A stretch of DNA of 30,490 nucleotides from a virus. The DNA lies in the IMG/VR virus record IMGVR_UViG_3300049825_000707, positions 1 through 30,490 of that record; one strand, 5' to 3'. The notes beneath the pieces were generated by a model. It was not told the origin of the DNA and did not search any database. It worked only from the letters and a program-made list of their open reading frames with translations. Every line of letters begins with the position of its first letter. Position 1 is the stretch's first letter. The position numbers and the translations under genes are program-made. This document shows, in pieces, positions 21,920 to 28,960 of this stretch.

Positions 21920-23392
21920 TCATCTACTGAAGGGATTCGATCGGTCCCGGAGAGTTTCCATGGCGGCAATCATCGCGGAACGCCTTTCGGCCAGCCAGAT
22001 GAGAGCTTGCGTGCAAGCATCCACGCGATCGTCGTAGGTGCCCGTCGGAAAATTGGCGAGTTCCTCCCTGTGCTCTTCCACCCAAGCATCTGCAGCCGCG
22101 GAGGGGTTAGGATGAAACACATTCTTGGCCTCGAAGAAGGGGCTCGCGGCATTGGCCCGCGACTCCTTGCCGCCCTGAGGGTTGATCATGACGATGCCAG
22201 GAATCTCTTTGCAGAGCACACTTTCCACCGCCGGCCCGTTAGCCTTGTCCTCGATGAGAATCGCGGAGACCTTGGGCCACTTAGCCCGCATAGCTCGAAT
22301 CGCTGCACACGTGTCGGAGAACGTCATGCGAGCTCGGACCTCATCGAGCAGATAAAACTGACCCCCTTTTCGCCCCCACACCTGGCCAACAACGTAGTCG
22401 GACGAGTCGATGGCCTTGAAAGCACAGTCCCAAGACTGGCACATGGCGTCGAATTTAGGGGTTTCTGCCCTCGAGTAGGTTTGAAACCACTCTCGGAGAA
22501 AGACAAGACCTCCCTCCGGCGCGGGCCTCTGCTGATTTTGAGCCGCCACAACGGCGGGAGTCATCTCGATCTCATTGGCTCTCAGTTCGGGATCGCGGTG
22601 CCGACTCGGCCACATCAACTCTCCGTCCTCTGTCCGAGGGTCCTCCCACAGGGAGGTGACGCATTTAGCGTGAGGCTCGAACCTCATGGGGATGCAAAGA
22701 TGCTCCCAACCCCCCTCCTCAATGAAAACCCCGGCCAGGTCTCTTTGATGAAGGCGTTGCATTATGCAAATACGGCGCACCGTCATCGGATCCCTTGCTC
22801 GGGAGAGCATAGTGCTGCGCCACCAGTTGATTGTGGCCTCCAGAGTGATCTTCGTGACCTCCTTCGGCTTTATGGGGTCGTCCACCACAACAATGTCGGG
22901 GTGGCGACCTGTAGCCTTCCCGGCCACGGATGTGGCAAATCGAAAGCCTCCTTGAAGGGTCACGTACTCAGTGATAGCCGCCTCGTCGCTGACCGACACG
23001 ACGTTGCCCCAACGGGACTTGAACCAGTCGCTTTGAAGGAGCCTCAGTGTCTTCTCAGCATCTCGAGCGGTCAACTTGGCATCGAATGACGCAAAGATCC
23101 ATGCGAGCCCCGGTTGTTGAGTCCAAGCGTAAGCAGGACCGAACACGCATGTCAGAAGACTCTTCATGCAACCCGGCGGAATGTTTATCAAAAGCTTCTT
23201 GATCTCCCCCCTGTAAGCGGCCTCCAGGTGCTCGGATATCGCGTCAATGTGCCAATTGTGGTTGTAGACGCTGGCAGGTTCTACCAAAGGCCACGCCAAT
23301 TTTGTGAAAGCACGGAGGCCTCCTCTCCGGACCTTTTCGCGATCCAGATCGATCAGCCGACGCTCTGTGGAACTCGGCTTTTTAGGTCTCAT
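21920..23392 (-). CDS. terL: terminase large subunit
   Basis: The 490-residue motor packages DNA into the prohead and cuts it. Visible are the Walker A-like loop NIPPGCMKS (70-78), the Walker B strand DIVVVDD (166-172), the coupling region CIMQRLHQRD, and a C-terminal RNase H-like nuclease with D322 (SWDCAFK), E381/D382 (LIEDKANG) and D454/D455/D458 (YDDRVDA). These are the normal motifs in the normal order. The start overlaps the sigma factor stop (23389-23392), where a small terminase gene would be expected. The tail chaperone follows after 19 bases; no portal gene follows. Confidence 0.94.
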   Translation of the reverse strand: MRPKKPSSTERRLIDLDREKVRRGGLRAFTKLAWPLVEPASVYNHNWHIDAISEHLEAAYRGEIKKLLINIPPGCMKSLLTCVFGPAYAWTQQPGLAWIFASFDAKLTARDAEKTLRLLQSDWFKSRWGNVVSVSDEAAITEYVTLQGGFRFATSVAGKATGRHPDIVVVDDPIKPKEVTKITLEATINWWRSTMLSRARDPMTVRRICIMQRLHQRDLAGVFIEEGGWEHLCIPMRFEPHAKCVTSLWEDPRTEDGELMWPSRHRDPELRANEIEMTPAVVAAQNQQRPAPEGGLVFLREWFQTYSRAETPKFDAMCQSWDCAFKAIDSSDYVVGQVWGRKGGQFYLLDEVRARMTFSDTCAAIRAMRAKWPKVSAILIEDKANGPAVESVLCKEIPGIVMINPQGGKESRANAASPFFEAKNVFHPNPSAAADAWVEEHREELANFPTGTYDDRVDACTQALIWLAERRSAMIAAMETLRDRSNPFSR

Positions 23393-24240
23393 CGGAGGAT
23401 GGGCTTCAGGGCCGCATTCAATTTGCCCAAGGCCCGCTCTTTCAGCGCCCAGGCGTGACCGAAGGTGTAGCCCAGGGACTTGGCCACGTCCCTCAGGGTC
23501 TCCCCTCCGAGCAGTGCCCGGCGTACCATCTGCCCCTCCACGTGCGTGAGGACCCTGTCGAGAGACAGTTCCAAAACCCTGAGAGCCTCATCGTGAAGCA
23601 ATTCCTGTTCCGCCGTCTTCTGGTCGGGGTAGGTGGCAGAATCCCCCAAAAGACGCTCGCCTCCCGCATCCCCCGGCCCTCTCGCGGGCTCGTCCAGGCT
23701 CAGCACAGCCTTAGACACCCTTTCATGCTGCAATTTGGAAGGCGCCAGTTTCATCTCTTTGGCCGTGGGCATCTGCCCCGTTCTCGCGTAAATTGCAGCG
23801 GCCTTTCTGTCGTCCTGTGTGTAACCCCCCACGTCCGCCTTGCCCCCAGAAGAAAGAGCCTTTTGCACAGCCGCTCGGATCCAGATGATCGCGAAAGTGG
23901 AGAAGGCCGCCCGAGAGGGGTCGTACTCCTCCAACGCACGTATCAGCCCCAGAACCCCCGCTTGCTCCATGTCCTCGTGGGGGACCTGAGGGTTCTTGTG
24001 CCGAATGGCCACCCGGCCCACTAGGCCCATGTTCTTCACGATGAGGACGTTTCTCACCGAGAGGGCTTTCTGCACGGACTTGGGCAGTTGCGCCCGCGGA
24101 TGCGCCTCCCTGAAATTCTCTATAAGCTGCGTCAGGGGGAGGGGCTTGCCGTCCTCCTGCATCGTAGGGACCCCTTGGGTCATCAGGTCGAAACGGACGT
24201 CTTGGAGACATGCTCGGAACTCGAGGAACTTCTCTTTCAC
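23389..24240 (-). CDS. phage-encoded RNA polymerase sigma-70 family factor
   Basis: The 283-residue protein has sigma region 2 at about residues 60-130 (RNVLIVKNMGLVGRVAIRH, then DMEQAGVLGLIRALEEYDPS and FSTFAIIWIRAAVQKAL), where the FSTFAxxWIR helix is the -10-recognition signature. A region 3-like part lies at about 146-181 (ARTGQMPTAKEMKL), and a region 4 helix-turn-helix is at the C-terminus (GETLRDVAKSLGYTFGHAWA). The GTG start at 24238-24240 is chosen because AAGGAG lies 5 bases upstream, overlapping the previous stop. It is translationally coupled to TerL, which fits a late-gene regulator that turns on packaging and structural genes. Its target promoters are not identified. Confidence 0.9.
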   Translation of the reverse strand: MKEKFLEFRACLQDVRFDLMTQGVPTMQEDGKPLPLTQLIENFREAHPRAQLPKSVQKALSVRNVLIVKNMGLVGRVAIRHKNPQVPHEDMEQAGVLGLIRALEEYDPSRAAFSTFAIIWIRAAVQKALSSGGKADVGGYTQDDRKAAAIYARTGQMPTAKEMKLAPSKLQHERVSKAVLSLDEPARGPGDAGGERLLGDSATYPDQKTAEQELLHDEALRVLELSLDRVLTHVEGQMVRRALLGGETLRDVAKSLGYTFGHAWALKERALGKLNAALKPILR

Positions 24241-24242
24241 GG

Positions 24243-25280
24243 TTACTCCTTTTTGATGTCTGACGGCTTTTGCACCCATAGGGGGGTAGATTGGCATCTC
24301 CCCATCTTCGAGTCAATGAAATACATGCCCTGCTGGGCCAACTCGAAACGTGCACCAATGCTCTGAGAAAAAGGACCGTAGCCTATCAGCGAACCGTTGA
24401 CCACAGCATTTCCAAAATCTCTCAACTGATGGAAATGCCCTACGTGGTGGATGTGCGCAGTCCTCACGGAGTCCCAGGACGCCACCCTCTTCAATAGAGG
24501 GATTGCAACGCCTCCCACTCCGCCTTGGTACTTGACCTCGTCTCCGTGGTGGAAATGTAAGATTTTGTCGTACACCTGGACATACTGATGGGGGCTATTT
24601 GTGATCTCAAATTGCACCCTCTTATCCGAGGTGAATGCATCGGACAGATTGTGGTACATGAGCCACTCGAAAGAGTTGGCGTAACCTGTACTCACTCTGC
24701 GTTTTTCTGTCGTCCTCCCGTGATTCCCGTAAGAGCAGGGGACAACGATTCTGTCCAACTTGCATCTTTCTAAAAGGGTCGCGAGCCCATCCCTGAGTCT
24801 TGTTTGGATCCATCTCGTGGCCACGGTAGGGGACAATTCGTTGGACTCCACAAGCTCAGGGTGGATAAAGCCCGTGATAAGATCTCCCCCGAGCCAAAGA
24901 ACCAAGTCCCTTATCATCAGCCTTTTGGAGGCTCTTTGGTGCTCGATGTTCCAGATTATTCCATTGAAAAACCTCCGGATCCGAAGGTCTGCAACAGTCA
25001 GATTGTACTCATTGCAATGTGCTACAGATTCTGCCTCGACAGGTTCTTCAACGTGCCAATCCGAAGCCAGCACCACAGCGGTCATCTCTCTGAGTCCCGA
25101 CGTACGTTCCCCGGCCAGGATTCTAGGAGGCCTATGAAAGGGTTTCACCTTGTCCAGGAACTCTTGCCGCGCTGCCAACTCTCTCACTTGAGCAACAAGT
25201 TGCGCGACCTCCTTCTTATGTCGAGCCTCTTCCTCTTTTTTCAACTGCTCACGGACAAGTGCCAATTTTTTGGAAATCAT
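24243..25280 (-). CDS. calcineurin-like metallophosphoesterase
   Basis: The 345-residue protein has a charged N-terminal coiled coil (about 1-45: QLKKEEEARHKKEVAQLVAQ) and then the metallophosphoesterase motif set: D74-W-H76, G-G-D133, G-N186-H187, H245-G-D, and a His-rich segment with H276, H278, H279, H282 and H284. These bind two metal ions and hydrolyse phosphoester bonds. Such phage enzymes are usually of unknown substrate; DNA repair-type nuclease or phosphatase activity is possible. The ATG overlapping the HAD gene stop (25277-25280) is taken as the start. It is in the replication/nucleotide block, just before the sigma factor. Confidence 0.85.
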   Translation of the reverse strand: MISKKLALVREQLKKEEEARHKKEVAQLVAQVRELAARQEFLDKVKPFHRPPRILAGERTSGLREMTAVVLASDWHVEEPVEAESVAHCNEYNLTVADLRIRRFFNGIIWNIEHQRASKRLMIRDLVLWLGGDLITGFIHPELVESNELSPTVATRWIQTRLRDGLATLLERCKLDRIVVPCSYGNHGRTTEKRRVSTGYANSFEWLMYHNLSDAFTSDKRVQFEITNSPHQYVQVYDKILHFHHGDEVKYQGGVGGVAIPLLKRVASWDSVRTAHIHHVGHFHQLRDFGNAVVNGSLIGYGPFSQSIGARFELAQQGMYFIDSKMGRCQSTPLWVQKPSDIKKE

Positions 25281-25855
25281 CGCAAGCCCTCCAGCAAGAG
25301 ACGGACTTCTGCGTAGTCCTTGGCTCGAAGGACTCGAGGACCTACAGCGGCAGTACGATTCCAAGGCCTATCAATAAGGATTGCGAATCTTTTTTGGCTT
25401 AGTGCCCAGGCCGTAGCTGTATCCGGCCTGTCCTCTATTAGAGTCAGCCCCTCTACATCCGATTTCTTGTCCGGGGCAGAGAAACGCAACTCCAAACTCT
25501 TTGAGCTGAGGGCAATCAGATGTTTGGTCTGTTTGTTCCAGTCATTCGGCCCCCCCGCCGTGAGTATGACCACGGGAGCTGTCTTCTGCACGTGAGCCAA
25601 GAATGACCGGGATCCGGGATACCACCGCCTCGCTTTTGCGAGGGTGCCGTCGTCCATCCATTGATGAAAAAGCTTCATTTCATGAGGAGAAAGCGTCTCT
25701 TCCATTCCGTAATTCTGGAACTGGGAGGGCGTCCTAAGGCCCCCTGGCCATCGGGCCTCTAAAACCTCGGGGGCATTGAGGAGATCACATAGAGGCCCGA
25801 TAAAATCCAGAAGAACTCCGTCAAGGTCTATCAAGAGGGGGTTTGGTTTTTTCAC
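25277..25855 (-). CDS. HAD-family 5'-nucleotidase-like phosphatase
   Basis: The 192-residue protein has HAD motif I D10-L-D12-G-V near the N-terminus, motif II T99 (VVILTAGG), a Lys at about 131 (SAPDKKSD) and motif III/IV D142 (LIEDRPDTA). The pattern is close to 5'(3')-deoxyribonucleotidases, which dephosphorylate dNMPs. The start is GTG at 25853-25855, with AAGGAG 6 bases upstream and a GTGA overlap with the preceding stop; a longer frame inside the previous gene is rejected. Next to dCMP deaminase and a DUF5664 gene, a role in shaping nucleotide pools is plausible. Confidence 0.83.
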   Translation of the reverse strand: MKKPNPLLIDLDGVLLDFIGPLCDLLNAPEVLEARWPGGLRTPSQFQNYGMEETLSPHEMKLFHQWMDDGTLAKARRWYPGSRSFLAHVQKTAPVVILTAGGPNDWNKQTKHLIALSSKSLELRFSAPDKKSDVEGLTLIEDRPDTATAWALSQKRFAILIDRPWNRTAAVGPRVLRAKDYAEVRLLLEGLR

Positions 25856-26217
25856 GTCGCTCTCCTTGTCCTGGATTTGCCGATTGTTTTGGGCTCCCTC
25901 CATCCAGCAGACTTCAAAGCCCCCCTGAGGGCGGGGGTAAGCGTTGTCACGATGTCCTCCTCAAGCACATCCGCATCCAGGCCGCACGCTTCTTCCAGCT
26001 TGTGAACTAGCCCCGAGCACGTGATGACCGCATGTAGAATCTCGTGCAAAAGCCTGTCTATCTTCACGGTGTCGGCCAGTCCCGAAAAAACCACTATGGT
26101 TGCCGACTCATTGTCGCAAACAGCCTCTGCTGTCTCCAAGTCTGGGTATTTGGGAGGCGTCGACTCAAAGACTCGGTACTCCCGACCGCAAACATCTATC
26201 CGCCTCAACAGTCTCAT
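25852..26217 (-). CDS. small HExxH metallopeptidase-like protein
   Basis: A 121-residue protein has H58-E-I-L-H62 in a hydrophobic helix (DRLLHEILHAVI) and a downstream acidic helix with E86/E87 (DVLEEDIVTTLTPAL) that may give the third zinc ligand. This minimal layout is common in phage 'metallopeptidase' genes of unknown target, sometimes compared with SprT or ImmA/IrrE. No signal peptide is present, so it should act in the cytoplasm. Its ATG lacks a clear ribosome-binding site after a 33-base gap. It is coupled by GTGA overlap to the HAD gene. Confidence 0.75.
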   Translation of the reverse strand: MRLLRRIDVCGREYRVFESTPPKYPDLETAEAVCDNESATIVVFSGLADTVKIDRLLHEILHAVITCSGLVHKLEEACGLDADVLEEDIVTTLTPALRGALKSAGWREPKTIGKSRTRRAT

Positions 26218-26250
26218 AAAAGAAAGCGTAGAGGGGGCCCGTCGAAAAAC

Positions 26251-26682
26251 TTACTCCGAGTCTGCGATAGTGTAATGCCTCGGGGCCGAGGATTCATATT
26301 GCTTCCTCAGCCTCTCCATGAGCCCCTCTTGTTCCGCGTAGATTGGCCTCACACTGACACTGGGAGGCCTGTCATCTATGAGCTTTCCCGCCGCCTGAGC
26401 ATCCATCAGAATAGCCATACAGGCCATGATGTTGGCTCGGTGGTCTGTGCCGTCTAGGGGGTCCACTTCCTCTCCACTGAGGTAAGCGTCTAGGTGCCGT
26501 TGTGCTGCGGACAGGTAGACACTCGAACGTACCCCTGCTGCGCGCCAATTCCAAGCTCCGTACTTGATCATACCGGAGAATTGGGCTAGCGCCCATTTGG
26601 CTTTTGCTATAGGGGACAGAAGCCAAAGGGGTATCTTAGTGCCAGCTACTGCATCTTTTGGGTTGGTGTCTTTTCCTATCAC
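26251..26682 (-). CDS. DUF5664 protein (dATP/dGTP diphosphohydrolase N-terminal-domain type)
   Basis: The 143-residue product contains the conserved GKDTNPKDAVAGTKIPLWLL, then AQFSGMIKYGAWNWRAAGV, SSVYLSAAQRHLDAYLSGEE, DGTDHRANIMACMAILMDAQ. This is the DUF5664 family, to which MazZ of Vibrio phage phiVC8 (dGTP/dATP to dNMP plus pyrophosphate) is related. Many phages without base modification also carry it. The GTG at 26680-26682 with AAGGGA upstream is taken as the start because it leaves 13 bases after the polymerase stop. The longer open frame would overlap the polymerase by 131 bases and has a different composition. Confidence 0.8.
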   Translation of the reverse strand: MIGKDTNPKDAVAGTKIPLWLLSPIAKAKWALAQFSGMIKYGAWNWRAAGVRSSVYLSAAQRHLDAYLSGEEVDPLDGTDHRANIMACMAILMDAQAAGKLIDDRPPSVSVRPIYAEQEGLMERLRKQYESSAPRHYTIADSE

Positions 26683-26695
26683 TGGGACTTCCCTT

Positions 26696-27613
26696 TCAGA
26701 CGTGAGAACCACATAGCCAAACCCCCGAGAGTCTGCGATTGGCCCGTTTAGAGCAATTTTCGGCTGCGCATAAAACGCCTTCCCAAGGTACCAAACGATC
26801 TTGCTCATCGAAACAGGCCTCGGCATTCTTGCTCCAATACCGCATCAGAAGAGGAGGGGCTTTTCCCTTCACGTCCGTCAGATACTTGTCCGCCCCCACC
26901 ACCATCAGCCTCTCCAAGGCCTTGGCCACGTCGTGCGCCCGGGGGTCGTCAGGAACCTCCAGAATCAATTCATCGTGGATCATGTTGACGATCCTAGAGC
27001 CCAACATCACGGGCTCCTTCTGCCCGATGTAGCACGCTTTGGAAACCAACCATGTGGCCTCTTTAGCGACCGCCGCCCCGAGGCTTTGAAAGCCGTCGTT
27101 GCACCCATTGGTGTACTGCACGCCCCCTCTGACTCTCCCCGTGAAGGGGTCCACGAGAGTGCAAGTCCCCTCCGGGGTACTCGTCAGGGTTGCAATCCGA
27201 TCGAAGTAGAGGGCCAATTCAGGCCAGCGGCGAAGCCATGCAGCCTTGATTTTCTGCGCGAGCGCCATCGTGGCGCCCTCAATACCCGCTTGCACTAACG
27301 CCGCTAGAAATCTCTTGGCCCCCATCCCCCCGGGCAGACCGAAGTTTGCAATTTTGGCCAGCTGCCGGGCGCCATCAAACTCTTTATCGTTTTTGTCCTT
27401 TCTTCGTTTGCGCCCCTGCTCCGGGGCTATTCCAAGAATCTCGGATGCGAGTTCCGTATGGGGGTCTAGGCCCTCGTTGAGGACATCCCCTAAGACGGAA
27501 TACCCATAAAGGCGGAAGCACACTTGCGCCAGTGTGTGCAACTCCAGTTGCTCGTAGTCCGCCTGGGCATATACATACCCCTTCCGGGGTGTGAAACACT
27601 CTCGGACATTCAT
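26696..27613 (-). CDS. family A DNA polymerase, C-terminal (palm/fingers) half of a split enzyme
   Basis: The 305-residue product begins MNVRECFTPRKGYVYA and contains the three catalytic motifs: motif A with D19 (QADYEQLELHTLAQV), motif B with R83, K87 and N90-F-G (RQLAKIANFGLPGGMG), and motif C H213-D214-E215. It lacks exonuclease and thumb, which are in the gene at 27905-28960. The two halves together total 656 residues, a normal length for phage family A enzymes. The C-terminus has an added C282-x4-C287 … C301-x2-H304 zinc-knuckle-like segment. Its ATG overlaps the DUF6197 stop (27610-27613), so it is translated by coupling to the inserted gene. Confidence 0.9.
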   Translation of the reverse strand: MNVRECFTPRKGYVYAQADYEQLELHTLAQVCFRLYGYSVLGDVLNEGLDPHTELASEILGIAPEQGRKRRKDKNDKEFDGARQLAKIANFGLPGGMGAKRFLAALVQAGIEGATMALAQKIKAAWLRRWPELALYFDRIATLTSTPEGTCTLVDPFTGRVRGGVQYTNGCNDGFQSLGAAVAKEATWLVSKACYIGQKEPVMLGSRIVNMIHDELILEVPDDPRAHDVAKALERLMVVGADKYLTDVKGKAPPLLMRYWSKNAEACFDEQDRLVPWEGVLCAAENCSKRANRRLSGVWLCGSHV

Positions 27614-27903
27614 TTCTTGATTGCTCTCTCAAAAATCTCTAGGACGACCTTGAGTCCTTGGGTGTCATTGACCTGAGGGATATCCTGACAAACTTTAGCA
27701 AGCAGGCCAAAAGCCTTGTTGACTGCATCCGACCCTCCGGCCACTCTATAGATAGCCCCTGCCGCACACCAACGCACAGCACGGGAGGATAGACAATTTA
27801 CAGGACGCCCTTGCTCGTCACGTGCTAATTCTCCCTGAGTCCACCTTGTAGGGTTTTCAATCAACGCTCGAGCTTCCATCAACACCTGACTGCCCGTTTT
27901 CAT
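27610..27903 (-). CDS. DUF6197-like small protein inserted between the polymerase halves
   Basis: A 97-residue protein has an MKTGSQVLMEARALIENP start, TRWTQGELARDEQGRPVNCL and RWCAAGAIYRVAGGSDA. The 'W-x-Q-G … A-x-D-x-x-G … W-C-x-x-G-A' pattern matches DUF6197, a family of unknown function seen in phages and actinobacteria. The ATG at 27901-27903 has AAGGAG 8 bases upstream, lying inside the end of the polymerase N-terminal gene, and starts one base after that gene's TAA. It shows no intein, intron or homing-endonuclease motif. Its insertion at this exact place is unexplained. Confidence 0.75.
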   Translation of the reverse strand: MKTGSQVLMEARALIENPTRWTQGELARDEQGRPVNCLSSRAVRWCAAGAIYRVAGGSDAVNKAFGLLAKVCQDIPQVNDTQGLKVVLEIFERAIKK

Positions 27904-27904
27904 C

Positions 27905-28960
27905 TTACGCACTCCTTGAAAAATTCTGAACGTTAGGGGACGAACTAGTGACTCTGTCTGATTCCGCAAACCCGAAACGGGTGTGGATAGGGGCCACTGT
28001 GCCCTCACGGAGTAATTTCACATCCTTGTTCAGAAGGGCCTTCAGAGTAACGTACTCTGCGTAATCGTTCAGGAGATCGTCGTCTACCCGATCGCAAGCC
28101 TCCGAATCCAGAGAGATGCCTCCCGCAGGCGTGCGAAGAACAAGAAGTCCTTTTTGCGCACACACCTCGGCCATGTAGGCCGCCACCCTCTTCATATCCC
28201 GAGTCCCCGCGGGTCTGACGAAACCTGCCTCCTTCAGGCGAGCCTCCAGGACATCCACAGCCCGGACAGTCTGCGTCTCTAGCGCAGACACCTTAGCAGC
28301 ATCTGTACGAAGCCCCCAGACGGAGGCCAAGTGCAGGGCCAGATACGCCCGAGTCTCCCGGAACTGACTCGACAAAAGATCTACACCATGCTCTGCAATA
28401 GCCAGCCTATTCAACTCTTCTTGGGCCTCGTAAACATCCAAGGTGTGCACAGCGTCGTCTTTAGCGTATCTCACGTGATCTTCCGACCATTGGGATATGG
28501 GCACCCCCCGAAGAGGTCCGTAGGTAGTACGAGGCCCCCCCTTCTTACCCCAGAGAACTCGGCCAAGGTGGCGATGTGCCAGGTCCGCGAGACCGTAGTT
28601 GACTTTCGTGACTTTTCCGTCTGGAGCAGTGCGAAACCTGTAGCGGCCGCACGCCGTGTCGATGAGAATCTCTCTCCACATCGTGTCCGTGACCCTGTCC
28701 GCGTCGTAAGCCTCGAACCACAGAGGGAGAAGGCTCGGCCACTCAGCGCAAGTGACCGCTACGTCGTAAGCTACGTGATGCCCTACAATACGGATTTCAG
28801 GGTCTCTCAGCCAGCTTTCCAGCTCCGGAAGAAGGTCCGTGTGCAAAGCCAGTTGAGGTTCCTTTTCAGAAAACCTCCACTGACCGCACACAATCTCGGG
28901 GGCCATGACACCAGGGCGAAAAAGTTGTGTTTCCGTGTCAAAAGCTACCACTCTCATCAT
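27905..28960 (-). CDS. family A DNA polymerase, N-terminal (3'-5' exonuclease and thumb) half of a split enzyme
   Basis: The 351-residue product has the DEDDy proofreading exonuclease motifs: Exo I D8/E10 (VAFDTETQ), Exo II H61-H-x-x-x-D66 (VGHHVAYDV) and Exo III Y165-x-x-x-D169 (RYAKDDA). A thumb-like region follows (about 200-310). The end is the first part of the polymerase domain, R336-V-T-S-S-S-P-N-V-Q-N346, equivalent to the 'RLSSSDPNLQN' segment of Pol I. It stops five residues later at 27905, just where motif A should follow; motif A begins the other half. Two adjacent ATGs are possible starts; GAGG 5 bases before the first supports it. Its start overlaps the dCMP deaminase stop. Confidence 0.9.
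   Translation of the reverse strand: MMRVVAFDTETQLFRPGVMAPEIVCGQWRFSEKEPQLALHTDLLPELESWLRDPEIRIVGHHVAYDVAVTCAEWPSLLPLWFEAYDADRVTDTMWREILIDTACGRYRFRTAPDGKVTKVNYGLADLAHRHLGRVLWGKKGGPRTTYGPLRGVPISQWSEDHVRYAKDDAVHTLDVYEAQEELNRLAIAEHGVDLLSSQFRETRAYLALHLASVWGLRTDAAKVSALETQTVRAVDVLEARLKEAGFVRPAGTRDMKRVAAYMAEVCAQKGLLVLRTPAGGISLDSEACDRVDDDLLNDYAEYVTLKALLNKDVKLLREGTVAPIHTRFGFAESDRVTSSSPNVQNFSRSA

Noticed and set aside
22007-23089. 360-codon open frame on the plus strand inside terL
   Set aside because: Antisense to TerL, whose motifs are complete; composition (Arg, His, Pro, Ser) is that of a shadow frame.
26683-26826. Longer start for the DUF5664 gene
   Set aside because: It would overlap the polymerase by 131 bases; the GTG at 26680-26682 has AAGGGA and starts right before the conserved NPKDAVAG block.
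27604-27910. Sequencing frameshift as the cause of the split polymerase
   Set aside because: The halves are separated by an intact 97-codon gene with its own AAGGAG, and each junction has sensible start and stop signals; a single base error would not create this.
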